Under the pieces are notes generated by a model. It saw nothing but the letters and a program-made list of their open reading frames with translations, was not told the DNA's origin and searched no databases. Of a stretch of DNA of 64,000 nucleotides, positions 32,755 to 42,500 are shown piece after piece. The stretch covers positions 1-64,000 of the forward strand of contig JAJFBJ010000009.1 in assembly GCA_020697375.1 (NCBI GenBank), in the 5' to 3' direction. How positions within the stretch are numbered: position 1 is the stretch's first letter; the number at the start of each line of letters is the position of its first letter. The stretch is from Nitrospira sp. (GTDB lineage Bacteria > Nitrospirota > Nitrospiria > Nitrospirales > Nitrospiraceae). Made by a program: the position numbers and the translations under genes.

Positions 32755-34918
32755 TCATCGTATCCTCCCAATCTCCCCGTGCCACCACGGCTCCTTCGTG
32801 AAATACCACATAACTCTGCCATCCGTAAAAAAATAAAAGCCGTGCAACTCTTTCTAGCGCCCGGGGTGTCACTCCGTAAAGCAAAGTGACTACGCTGCCA
32901 GGTTGGTCGTCCCGTCGACAGGATACCAGCAGCGCCATGCTTGGTCCCTCGTACGTACGACCTTGGACAGAAAACTCCTTGTCGGAGAGACGAAGGCGAT
33001 CGCCGCAGTACCGCAAGACCTCTAAGGCAATGGGATTCTCACGAGGACCGCCCAGCATCAGCAATGATCCTTTCGGCAAGGGCGATTCCCACTCCCCCTG
33101 CCGAAGCATCGTCGTGCGCGCGATGCCCGGCTTCGCCGCTTCCTGAGCCACGATACGTTGAACAATCTCACCGAACAGGTCCGATTCGTCCGAAGATGAC
33201 TGGCGAGGCAGAATGAGCGTTCGCAACGGGTCCGTCACATAGAGATTTAACATGGGAGCCATGTCGCTCCTCGCCACACGACGGAACAGGTGATGGTGTG
33301 GATCCAGCCGGACAGCCAAGGGCCGCTCTGAAAGCGGCACGATCACGTCCTGTTGCGTATCCGCCATCTGGACGCGGACGAGCTCGGAACGCCCCCCGCT
33401 TAGCACAAACTCCAGCTCGACCGGTACCTGATACGATTCGTCGCCTTGAACGATATGCACCGCCGCCTCAACCGCTCCTGCTAGCGCAGAAGTCCCATGT
33501 ACCGGATACAGGCGAAGTCCGGACAGCGTGAGCTCAGGCGCGCCGGCACGTTCCACCCATTGGGTAAAAAACCACCGTAAATCTCGGCCGGCCGCTTCTT
33601 GAAAGGTTCGCTCTAAATCCTTCCAATCGGCCACAGCGCCCAGGTACTGCTCCGGGATGTGCTTCAGTGCTCGCCAGAAAGCGACATCGCCCACTTCCTG
33701 TCTGAGCAGATGAAACACCATGGCGGCCTTTTGATAACCGATGGCATTGTCCTTTTCGTCGCTCTTCTGAGTGAATCTTCGCAACGGGTAATCGTCACCC
33801 GGACGGACATTGGCGGAAAAGCCGAGAAGCATCAGCCGCCGTTGCTCACGGGCCTGCACCTCATCGCCTGCGAGCTCATGGTAATAGTAATTCGCAAGAT
33901 AGGTCGTCAGGCCTTCAACCCAATTCCCGTGACTCACCCGATTAAACACCCCGTTGCCGATCCAGGAATGCACGATTTCATGGCCAAGCGCGTAGGGCTG
34001 CGTGTAATGACGCTTGATGACCGCGCTCCCCAGCAGCGTGAAGGACGGCATTCCCAGCCCACTGGAGAAAAAGTTCTCAACGACGGCAAATTTCGAAAAG
34101 GGATAGGGTCCGAGCAAGGGAATATAGGCGTCGAGGTATTTGGCTGACGCGTCGAGATACTCATCGGCGAGCGCCGCCTCATCGGGAAACAGGTAGGTGG
34201 CCAGTTGAATCGCCTGACCGGATTGTGCCTGCCAGGCACGGGTCTTGATGACGAACCGGTTGGCAACGACTGTCAGCGCTTCGCTCTTGCTATCGACGAT
34301 CCATCGCGCGGGATCAGCCTGAGGAGTGCCCTGTGTCACGGCGGCCCAGCCGTCCGGCACATTGATCGTCACGTCATAGGTCGCCAACGAGTCGTCAAGG
34401 TGGGGGTACCATTGGGTTTCACTACTGAGATACACTCCATCCGGCCCAATATGGCCCGAGGTTTCACTCGCAGTGACGAAACGCAGATGGCTCGGATCCC
34501 GAGGAGGATCAGTAATGATCCCGCGGTATACGAACCGTAACCGTACCGATCCATCCTCCGGGTTAGACGGTGGTTGCATTAGGATTATTCGTGGAGGCGC
34601 AGACCGACCGGACGACCCGCTTCTTTCAAAGGCCACAACGGCAGGGGACTCGCAGGGATCATCACAGAAAGTTACATTCTCGATTCGGTCCAGAAGCAAA
34701 GAAGAGGCGAGCGAAAATGCCAGCGCCTGTCCACGATATCCTCCGGCGATAGTCACTTCGTCCGTTGCTGCTAATTCATGGGAATCCGGCAGCAGGTCGA
34801 TCGCTAACCGGTGGTGATGAACTGTCGGAGGGCGGGAACCAGGCTCACCGACTGCCGGAGCAGGGACCAAAAGAACCGCGAGCAGGCTGAAACCGATGAG
34901 GCGATGCAAACCATTCAC
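32726..34918 (-). CDS. M1-family metallopeptidase, secreted
   Basis: 730 residues with an N-terminal signal peptide ('LIGFSLLAVLLVPAPAVG'). The zinc site is 'GHEIVHSWIGN' (about 312) with the third ligand Glu in 'GNWVEGLTTYL' 18 residues on, the HExxH-x18-E signature of M1 aminopeptidases. The GXMEN exopeptidase motif is not obvious: 'GLGMPSFTLLGS' occupies that place, so the substrate specificity may differ from classical aminopeptidases. After the catalytic part comes a 240-residue C-terminal region with a Rossmann-like segment. ATG start, 33 nt after the double-receiver gene. Confidence 0.82.
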   Translation of the reverse strand: MNGLHRLIGFSLLAVLLVPAPAVGEPGSRPPTVHHHRLAIDLLPDSHELAATDEVTIAGGYRGQALAFSLASSLLLDRIENVTFCDDPCESPAVVAFERSGSSGRSAPPRIILMQPPSNPEDGSVRLRFVYRGIITDPPRDPSHLRFVTASETSGHIGPDGVYLSSETQWYPHLDDSLATYDVTINVPDGWAAVTQGTPQADPARWIVDSKSEALTVVANRFVIKTRAWQAQSGQAIQLATYLFPDEAALADEYLDASAKYLDAYIPLLGPYPFSKFAVVENFFSSGLGMPSFTLLGSAVIKRHYTQPYALGHEIVHSWIGNGVFNRVSHGNWVEGLTTYLANYYYHELAGDEVQAREQRRLMLLGFSANVRPGDDYPLRRFTQKSDEKDNAIGYQKAAMVFHLLRQEVGDVAFWRALKHIPEQYLGAVADWKDLERTFQEAAGRDLRWFFTQWVERAGAPELTLSGLRLYPVHGTSALAGAVEAAVHIVQGDESYQVPVELEFVLSGGRSELVRVQMADTQQDVIVPLSERPLAVRLDPHHHLFRRVARSDMAPMLNLYVTDPLRTLILPRQSSSDESDLFGEIVQRIVAQEAAKPGIARTTMLRQGEWESPLPKGSLLMLGGPRENPIALEVLRYCGDRLRLSDKEFSVQGRTYEGPSMALLVSCRRDDQPGSVVTLLYGVTPRALERVARLLFFYGWQSYVVFHEGAVVARGDWEDTMSAEVRIGTP

Positions 34919-34951
34919 CCTTCACCGAAACCTCGAGGTGGACGGCGAAGC

Positions 34952-35737
34952 TTAACATTCCCGGCAGACCATCACAAGCTGGACGGCCATCAACGCTCGC
35001 TCCAAGTCAATGGGCTTGTCCAACACTTCTTGCGGACCAAACTTCCAGGCTTCGGTCAGCAAGGCGTCATTCTGATGACCGCTCAGAATGATTATCCTTC
35101 CGGCATACTCTCGTTCCCTAAGCGTCCGCAACACATCCACGCCGTCCATCTCGGGCATGGCAAGATCCAGGATAAGAAGATCGGGAGCGGACTCTTCAAT
35201 CAAATGAAGCGCTTCACGGCCATCTCTTGCTGAACGGACACGATACCCTCTCAAGCTGAGAAACCGTACCAGAAGCTCCCGCGCCATGACATCGTCATCC
35301 ACGACAAGAATCTGTTCATCGAGACCTTCTTCCGCCCTGTCTACCGACGTAGGCAACAGCACCGAAGCTTGTCGCTTGGCATACTGTGCGACCCGCTGCA
35401 CAGCCCCGATGAGAATATCCAGCGAGAGCCCTTTTCGAAAGAAATCCGTCACCCGTAATTCACGGGCCTTGTTTTCCTGCTCCTCGGTGGCTCCTCCGCC
35501 CAGAATAATCACACCGGCACTGGGATCATGCGCTCGAATCTCTTTGAGAACCGCCAATCCATCCATTTGAGGCATCCGCAAATCGAGAAGCGTGACAGAA
35601 GGATGAAGCCGCCTAAATAAGGCCAGCCCCTCTTGTCCGCTGGTGGCCGTGCTGACCTGGTACCCTTGACGGGCGAATGTCAATTGAAGAAGGTCGCAGT
35701 GCAGCCGATCATCATCGATGACGAGTAGTGTGGTCAT
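34952..35737 (-). CDS. Double receiver-domain (REC-REC) response regulator without output domain
   Basis: 261 residues. REC1 (4-118): 'LLVIDDDR', phospho-acceptor in 'LLDLRMPQMDG', Lys in 'DFFRKGLS', but the usual Thr/Ser switch position reads Gly ('IILGGGAT'). REC2 (142-255): 'ILVVDDDVMARE', 'LLILDLAMPEMDG', 'IIILSGHQ' and 'VLDKPID', complete. No effector domain follows; such proteins relay phosphate between histidine kinases or bind partners directly. The first gene of a four-gene operon with a peptidase, a propeller and a PAP2 phosphatase. No cognate kinase gene is in the window. Confidence 0.85.
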   Translation of the reverse strand: MTTLLVIDDDRLHCDLLQLTFARQGYQVSTATSGQEGLALFRRLHPSVTLLDLRMPQMDGLAVLKEIRAHDPSAGVIILGGGATEEQENKARELRVTDFFRKGLSLDILIGAVQRVAQYAKRQASVLLPTSVDRAEEGLDEQILVVDDDVMARELLVRFLSLRGYRVRSARDGREALHLIEESAPDLLILDLAMPEMDGVDVLRTLREREYAGRIIILSGHQNDALLTEAWKFGPQEVLDKPIDLERALMAVQLVMVCREC

Positions 35738-35890
35738 AGTCTCTTACCAGTTATGCCCTCTGTCATAGCCGACAGAAGGTGCGAGGCACACATAGCTGCG
35801 CTACAGGAAATTTAGCACAGGGATTGGTGGATGAGAAGAAATTGCCGGAAAGTGCCGATGGTGAAGCTGCAATGCGGTTTAATGACAGCT

Positions 35891-36811
35891 CTAAAACAAT
35901 GCGTCGACGAATGCTTTCGCATTGAAGTCCTGCAAATCATCGGCGGATTCCCCGACTCCGATCAGCCGAACTGGAATTTTGAGTGCGTCTGCAATGGCCA
36001 CGACGATGCCGCCACGCGCTGTCCCATCCAGTTTGGTCAGGGCAATTCCGGTTACTCCCAGGGCCTCGTGGAAATGCTTGGCCTGAGCAATGGCATTCTG
36101 TCCGACCGTTGCCTCCAAAACCAAGAGCACTTCATGAGGGGCTCCGGGGCACTCTTGCGCCACCACGCGCTTGATCTTCCGCAACTCATCCATGAGGTTT
36201 GCTTTCGTATGCAATCGTCCGGCGGTATCGATGAGCAAGACATCTGAACCGCGCGCTTTGGCAGCCGTTATTCCATCATAGGCGACCGCCGCGGGATCGG
36301 AACCCGGTCGATGCCGGATCACATCGACCTGGATACGGTCTGCCCATACCTGCAATTGATCAATCGCCGCTGCCCGAAAAGTATCCCCTGCCACCAACAA
36401 AGGTATTTTCCCTCCTTGTCGAAAACGCTGGGTCAGCTTGGCCAATGTCGTGGTTTTGCCGACGCCGTTGACGCCCACGGCCAAAATCACAAAAGGACGC
36501 GGCGTCTGGGCGACCAATTGCTCCAGTGAAGATGATTGTGTGGGAAGAAGAATGTCCAGCACAGATTGCCGAAGGAGTTCCCGAACTTTCTCGACGGATG
36601 AAAAATTATCCCCCCGCATCTGAGCCCGCAATTCTTCCATCACTCGTTCTACAGCCGGCATGCCGAGATCGGCACTGATTAAGGCCACCTCCAGTTCATC
36701 CAGGAGTGCCGGATCAGCAGCTCGTCCAAGGAGCCGATCTAGGTGACCGGTGACCGCATCTCGTGTTTTTGACAGACCCGTGCTTAGCTTCTGAAACCAC
36801 CCCAAGCGCAC
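35891..36811 (-). CDS. ftsY: Signal recognition particle receptor FtsY
   Basis: 306 residues. The NG-domain GTPase is complete: N-domain helices 1-100, 'GVNGVGKTTTLAKL' (113-126), 'GDTFRAAAIDQLQVWADR', 'LIDTAGRLHTKANLMDEL', 'TKLDGTARGG' and 'GVGESADDLQDFNAKAFVDALF'. FtsY docks the SRP-ribosome complex at the membrane and cross-activates GTP hydrolysis with Ffh. It lacks the acidic A-domain found in E. coli, as in many bacteria. It follows ybeY by 10 nt, in a phoH-ybeY-ftsY order. Confidence 0.96.
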   Translation of the reverse strand: MRLGWFQKLSTGLSKTRDAVTGHLDRLLGRAADPALLDELEVALISADLGMPAVERVMEELRAQMRGDNFSSVEKVRELLRQSVLDILLPTQSSSLEQLVAQTPRPFVILAVGVNGVGKTTTLAKLTQRFRQGGKIPLLVAGDTFRAAAIDQLQVWADRIQVDVIRHRPGSDPAAVAYDGITAAKARGSDVLLIDTAGRLHTKANLMDELRKIKRVVAQECPGAPHEVLLVLEATVGQNAIAQAKHFHEALGVTGIALTKLDGTARGGIVVAIADALKIPVRLIGVGESADDLQDFNAKAFVDALF

Positions 36812-36821
36812 CTCGCTCTCT

Positions 36822-37331
36822 CTATCGCTCGAAATCCTCCGATAGGGACAATTTCGGTCCTGATAGCCGACCGGAATCGTGTGGCACCAACAGCCGCGGC
36901 ACCGGAGTGAGGCGCCGAAGCACGATCCGCTCTCGCCTAGTCATTCGGCACGCCTCTACCTGGCCTCGTTCATGATCGTACCCGCACAGATGCAGTACGC
37001 CATGAATCAAAAGCGTCACCAATTCTTCATCAATGCCGCGCTGTTGCCGGCGGGCTTGGCGGACGGCCTGCGGCAAGGAAATGACGACGTCTCCAAGCAT
37101 GGCGGACGGTGGACCGGGCCCCTCCCTCATCGCAAAGGCCAGCACATCCGTCGTCCGATCTCGGTGACGAAAGGCGTGATTCAAACTGCGCATTCGGCGA
37201 TCACCGACAATTTCCAGACTAAGAAGTGCGTCGGATTCATTCACCGCTTGGAGAATCTGGTCAGCCACGTTTGTGAGGGCACCAAGACGAAGCTGCCACC
37301 TAGTAAGCCGCATGCCGATCACCACCGGCAT
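36822..37331 (-). CDS. ybeY: Endoribonuclease YbeY
   Basis: 169 residues. 'HGVLHLCGYDH' at 110-120 is the invariant UPF0054 zinc-binding motif (H-x3-H-x5-H). YbeY is a single-strand endoribonuclease acting in 16S rRNA 3'-end maturation and ribosome quality control. The conserved 'LNHAFRHRDRTTDVLAF' precedes it. The C-terminus is about 30 residues longer than usual, ending 'SGPKLSLSEDFER'. The start shares one base with the phoH stop (TAATG), the common phoH-ybeY coupling. Confidence 0.93.
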   Translation of the reverse strand: MPVVIGMRLTRWQLRLGALTNVADQILQAVNESDALLSLEIVGDRRMRSLNHAFRHRDRTTDVLAFAMREGPGPPSAMLGDVVISLPQAVRQARRQQRGIDEELVTLLIHGVLHLCGYDHERGQVEACRMTRRERIVLRRLTPVPRLLVPHDSGRLSGPKLSLSEDFER

Positions 37332-38398
37332 TAATGTGGCTGACCCCAGGAGCCTGACGAGGGTGTTATGGTGCGAGATGGTTTGGGATCCGAGCGATGC
37401 CCCTTCGCCTGCGCTTTGGGCACATTGCTTTTTGACTGAGCAGAGCTCTCAAGCCCGACTGCACGGCGGTCATACGCTTTAATGATTTCCTGCACGAGCC
37501 GATGTCGCACGACATCCCGCTCATCAAAATAAACAAACTCAATGCCGGCAATATCCTGGAGAATGTCGCGCACTTCGATGAGTCCTGAAATACGATCGGA
37601 CGGCAAATCGATTTGTGTAATGTCCCCCGTGACCACCGCCTTCGAGTGAAAGCCTAACCGGGTGAGGAACATTTTCATTTGCTCGGCGGTCGCATTTTGC
37701 GCTTCGTCTAAAATGACGAATGAATCGTTGAGGGTACGGCCTCGCATGAACGCGAGCGGCGCGATTTCGATATCCCCTCGTTCAATGAGCCGGTTGGCCC
37801 GTTCCATGTCCATCATATCGAACAAGGCATCGTACAATGGCCTGAGGTATGGATTGATTTTGGCATACATGTCGCCGGGCAGATAGCCAAGTTTTTCGCC
37901 GGCCTCAACGGCCGGGCGCGCAAGAATGATGCGACTCACATCCTTTCTCATCAAGCAGCTGACCGCCATTGCCATTGCCAAATACGTCTTCCCCGTCCCG
38001 GCCGGCCCAATGCTGATCACGATGTCATGCTTCTCGATCGCGTCGAGATAGTGCTTCTGCGTTGGAGTTTTGGGCAGGATAAAACGTTTCTTGGTCACGA
38101 TCGGAGAAGAACTGAAAAGAAGATCCTTGAGGGAGGCGTCCTGGTTATGACGAAGCGCCGTCAGAGCGTGCGTGACATCATCCGGCTTGAGATCGTACCC
38201 TTCGTTGGTCAGTGAGGCGAGTTCGCTGAAGACTCGTTCCGCCTGCTTCACGGCATCCGACGTACCATCCACCGTCACTTCTTCGCCCCGTGCCGAGAAT
38301 CGAACTCCGAACTCTTCCTCAATGAGCTTGAGGTGGCGATCGTGATGGCCGAAGAGAGCGGCAGTATTCGTGCCTTCCCGTAGTTTAATCTTGCGCAC
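37331..38398 (-). CDS. PhoH-family ATPase (PhoH-like)
   Basis: 355 residues from a GTG with AAAGGAG 14 nt upstream. A KH-like N-terminal domain ('KLIEEEFGVRFSARGEEVTVDG') precedes the P-loop ATPase: 'SIGPAGTGKTYLAMAMAV' (129-146), 'RPAVEAGEKLGYLPGD', 'SFVILDEAQNATAEQMKMFLTRLG' and 'TGDITQIDLP'. The protein, also called YbeZ, associates with YbeY in RNA metabolism in several bacteria. A sigma-70-type promoter is seen upstream. The C-terminal 60 residues are low-complexity and basic. Confidence 0.92.
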   Translation of the reverse strand: MRKIKLREGTNTAALFGHHDRHLKLIEEEFGVRFSARGEEVTVDGTSDAVKQAERVFSELASLTNEGYDLKPDDVTHALTALRHNQDASLKDLLFSSSPIVTKKRFILPKTPTQKHYLDAIEKHDIVISIGPAGTGKTYLAMAMAVSCLMRKDVSRIILARPAVEAGEKLGYLPGDMYAKINPYLRPLYDALFDMMDMERANRLIERGDIEIAPLAFMRGRTLNDSFVILDEAQNATAEQMKMFLTRLGFHSKAVVTGDITQIDLPSDRISGLIEVRDILQDIAGIEFVYFDERDVVRHRLVQEIIKAYDRRAVGLESSAQSKSNVPKAQAKGHRSDPKPSRTITPSSGSWGQPH

Positions 38399-38437
38399 GC
38401 CGCGTCGAAGACTCCTTTCGCCGGATTCGATAAGGAG

Positions 38438-38467
38438 ATTCTAACAAATGGAGGAAGGCAGGAACAA
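38438..38467 (-). promoter_or_regulatory. Possible sigma-70 promoter of phoH-ybeY-ftsY
   Basis: Read on the minus strand: TTGTTC, an 18-nt spacer and TAGAAT; five of six -10 positions match and four of six -35 positions. Transcription would start near 38431, leaving about 32 nt before the phoH GTG, within which AAAGGAG lies. Confidence 0.4.
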
Positions 38468-38512
38468 GATCGACGAGGCAGGATTGAGAAAAAGTGTGGA
38501 TGGCTTCCGACT

Positions 38513-39505
38513 TTATCCTTGAGACGGCGGCTGAGACGCAGAAGAAGGAGCCGGGGACGGAATAGAGATCTCAAAGTCCTGCCACGCCATACCACCCTGT
38601 CCATCATCCACCATGACCTTAACCCGGTGGGTACCGGCCGACACAGGTGTCAGCTTCCAGGTGATCTGCCCTGTACCTCGGTCGATCGCCATCCCAGGGG
38701 GTGCGGTCTCTAAGCCGTAATTGATTCCATCCCCATCGGGATCCTTGGCTCGGACGGCATACTCATACTGCTCTTTGTTCGTCAGGACCGCCGGGCTCGA
38801 TAGGATCTGCGGCGGTGAATTACCCAAGACAACCGGCGTGGCACGAACCGGCATGCCGGCCGTATCCAGATCACGCACAATCACCTCGAGTGCCACCATA
38901 TCCTTTCGTCCAAACCCTGCAGTATCGAGGAAGTTCTCTTCGCCATCCTTCACCTGTTTGTCATTCCGCCACCAGCGATAGCTGTAGTGGAGTTCATCAT
39001 GATCGGAATCGAACGCATTGACCCGCGCATAAACACGATTGCTTTCTTGAGGTAGATCTGTCTCGATCGTCACCTGTCCGACGAGAGGCGGAGTATTCAC
39101 CACCGTAATCGGCTCAGTCCGAAATGGGGCGCTGTCAGTCTGTCCATCCGAAACTATCACTTCGAGCGCGACCTGATCGCCTCGCTTCACATGCTCCGGC
39201 TTCAACTCGACTCCCGTTGCACCAAACAGCGGGACGTCATTTACGATCCATTGGAATCGCGTGGTGAGGTCTGCTCCATCCGGATCATCAGCCGCGACAT
39301 GTGCGGTGATGGGTTGGGCCAAGGTCAAAGGAGAGGGAATAATGGTGACCAGGCGAATCGTAGGAGCCTGATTGTGCTTCGCACTACCCACAATGACCGA
39401 TCCATCTTGCGGAGAGGACGAACAACCCCAGAAAATCACAATGGAGAAGGAGACAATGCACAGGTGTAACGCCCTGGAAATGAAGGATGAACTGAAACCT
39501 GTCAT
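38513..39505 (-). CDS. Lipoprotein with Ig/cadherin-like repeats, linked to PilY1
   Basis: 330 residues from ATG 39505, sharing TGATG with the PilY1 stop; ATG 39520 is also open. Lipobox cysteine in 'IVIFWGCSSS'. The mature part has three Ig- or cadherin-like modules: 'NQAPTIRLVTIIPSPLTLAQPITAHVAADDPDG', 'NTPPLVGQVTIETDLPQESNRVYARVNAFDSDHDE' and 'NSPPQILSSPAVLTNKEQYEYAVRAKDPDGDG', each with an Asp-rich DPDG or DSDHD end, as in calcium-binding domains. It ends in a Pro/Ser tail. Overlap with pilY1 suggests it acts together with PilY1 at the cell surface or in the periplasm. Confidence 0.72.
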   Translation of the reverse strand: MTGFSSSFISRALHLCIVSFSIVIFWGCSSSPQDGSVIVGSAKHNQAPTIRLVTIIPSPLTLAQPITAHVAADDPDGADLTTRFQWIVNDVPLFGATGVELKPEHVKRGDQVALEVIVSDGQTDSAPFRTEPITVVNTPPLVGQVTIETDLPQESNRVYARVNAFDSDHDELHYSYRWWRNDKQVKDGEENFLDTAGFGRKDMVALEVIVRDLDTAGMPVRATPVVLGNSPPQILSSPAVLTNKEQYEYAVRAKDPDGDGINYGLETAPPGMAIDRGTGQITWKLTPVSAGTHRVKVMVDDGQGGMAWQDFEISIPSPAPSSASQPPSQG

Positions 39506-42500
39506 CACATGTTCGTCCATGAGAAATACCGGCTTCGTGGATCAATGGCGACATTGGCACCGATATTGGAGCTTGGAAGTCCCGCAGCAGTTCCTCCTGC
39601 CAATCCGCAGGTCGCACAGTCACCGAAGTTGCCTTGGCTCATATTGATCAAAAGCCCGAACGGACTACCACCATCACGGCCAGAGCCCATATGGACGACG
39701 ATACCAAACGCCAGGCCTTCCCCAAGCGAGCCGAATTTATTCACTGTTTGATTTGCGCCTGATGCAGTTGTTCCGATAATAGGCTCTTGATACGCGCTGC
39801 CAGTCTTATAGAAGAGCGCCCAGAGTCGGCTGGTTCCGGACGAGACACAGATGTCGTTGGTCGGGATAAAAGTCGGAAAAAACACCACGCCTCCGAATAC
39901 CGTCGGACTGCTTACGGCTCGCTCGCCAATGCCATAGGCAACCGGCTGAGATGGCGGGTTGGCCGGTTCTAGGAGTTTGGTCACCCATCCGTCATTGCTT
40001 TGGACAAGCCCAATTAACCCGCTAAAAGTCGTCGCACCGGTTACACCAGAAACTTGCGTGGTGCCGCTCGCCTGCCCACAATTCCCGACTCCTACCACAC
40101 ACACTGTGGCATTGGAGACGTCGACCAGGTTGTTTTCCATGCAGTTCAGCGGGCCGACCGTTTGGTTACAGCCTGCGTTCAGAACGGAATCTTTCAGTCC
40201 AACGAAATATTGAGTAGACGTGTCTGTCTTGTCCGCTCCGCTGTAATAGCGGCCGCTTCCAGCAAAAACCCAGACGTTCGCCGCATCGTCAGTCGTGACG
40301 GACGGTGCAGTTGAAACCGGCCCCATTTCCGCTCCGGACAAAAACGTGTCCAGCATCTCTGTTGGAATTCGCGAAGCTCCTGAAGAAATACCCCACTGGT
40401 TCGGATTGGTGACTGTCCCGAACGGAGCAGCGATGCCACCTGCTCCCATGGTCAACCGATAGATCTTTCCGCGCCACGGCAGAGCCCCATCATTGATGAC
40501 TCGGCCGAAATAGACGACATCATGACGATAGTCCAAATTTCTATCGAAAGACGCCATATCACCGATATAGGAATTCCAGCTTCCCACCGAGAACGAAGTC
40601 ACCAGACTATTGGCGCTGCCGGGCCCTGTCGCAAGATCGATCGCGAATATTTTCCCACCTTGCGCCACGCTGGCATCGTACCCGGTCGGACCGGATCCCA
40701 CCACCATGTACCACTTGGCATTCGCATTACTGGCCATGGCATCGGCTCCCGGGTTCACGCGAACCACGGCTGGTACGCTCGTCGCCAGACCCAAATCCGA
40801 GCGACTGAAAGACCAAAGTAATTTGGGGGCAACTTCAGGATTAGTAATATCCAGTGCAAAATACGAACTGTAGAATGTGTAATCCGTCCCGCTGATTGTG
40901 ACGGTCATGGGTGGAGCGCCTGTTCCGGTGGTGCAGGCGCCGCAACTTCCACCCATTCTGAATCCACCGATCAAAATGGTGCCCCAGCCGTTCGGATGGT
41001 CCGCATCCGGCGTGAAAATACGCACATCAGTCACCTTGAGCGGCAGATCGACATAGTAAGCATGCTGGTAATCAGCACGAGTCAAAAATTCAAGTTGCGG
41101 TAGGAGCTCATAGGGGACAAACCCCCACAGCTCCTCTCCCAATGGCGGTCCCGTGGAATTGTCGGTCGGATTTTTCGTGAACCAGCCGTGTTCTGTTGTA
41201 TTGGCAGGAGCGGCGGCGCCGGCATCATCGCCCGGATGGTAATAGCCGGCATTGAAGGCATGCAGCATGCCGTCGTTTCCGCCCACATAGGCAACCTGTC
41301 GGCGATTGTGATACTGCTGGAGAAAGGCCGAATAGCTCTGGTCACCATAAATGGCATCATGCCGATCGCGGGGACCGGCGACTACGGTCGGCGTCGAGTG
41401 AATGACATCTCCAAGCTTCCACACCTTCAGCGTTCCGCTTCCGGCCGGCACCTGGAGTCGACGGTCCCTTGTCGCAGCCTGATCTGTGCAGGTTGCCATG
41501 TCGCAGCCACGTATGAAGTTGATGATCTTGGTTCCCTCCGCACTCGACGTCGCACGAAGATACGGTCGCAAGGTCGCTTCATTAGCGGTTGTGAAGGCAA
41601 GTTGTTCACCGGCATCAACCATCCCGTCATGATCCGAATCTACCCAGGTGAGAATCGTTCGAGTTGATGAATCCTTTAGGGCGAGCTGCTTACCCGCCTC
41701 CCAAATTGGAAGGATGTCACTCAAGAGCTGCCCGCAAGGATTACAATCCGCCACCGTCACCTGGCTATCGCCATTTTGATCGTTCGGCAACCCATCGCCG
41801 TCAGTATCGACGTACTTATCCACTCTCACTGAATTCGAAAACGTATCAAATCGGGTCTTTATGATCTTGTCGACTTTGTAGTCAAGTCGGCCGTCTTGGT
41901 TCGTGTCCTCACGAGTATTCCCGAACGTATCGATAAATAAAGATTGTGTGTACCCGGTCCATTTCACGTCGCCGAGCGTGGAAGGTTCGATGGTACTTGG
42001 ATAGAAATAGGACTGGTACAAGGCACCTTCACCCGTCGACGCGGTGGCCAGTACGGATACGGATGAACCGGATGAGCTTCTTCTTAAAATACTTGCGATC
42101 GTCGCAAGGAGTTTATCTTGAAGATCGTCCACATTGGAGGATTCAAAGTATGCATCTGGAATGCCATCTGGAGTTGAAGCCCCCGTGATGTTGTTCTCTT
42201 TATCCCATTCATTGGTTTGGGGAATACCGTCGCCGTTCGAATCTTCAAAGCCGCCCAAACGAGCTGTTTGCGCCAGAATCCCTCGGCCGTTGATGTTCCC
42301 GAACGCGAAGAAAGAGTACACGGTCAAACTCTGGGTTCCAGGCAGACAGTGACCCGTAACCCCCAAGGCCGCAATCGTGCCGTCGGCTGTCCCATTGCAG
42401 GGCCGGAGATCGCTCGTGTGGGCCCAATACGCCACGTCATCCAAATAGTGCTTTCCATTGTCGGCATAGTCGGTTTTATGTTCGGCAAGCAGATCGCTGA

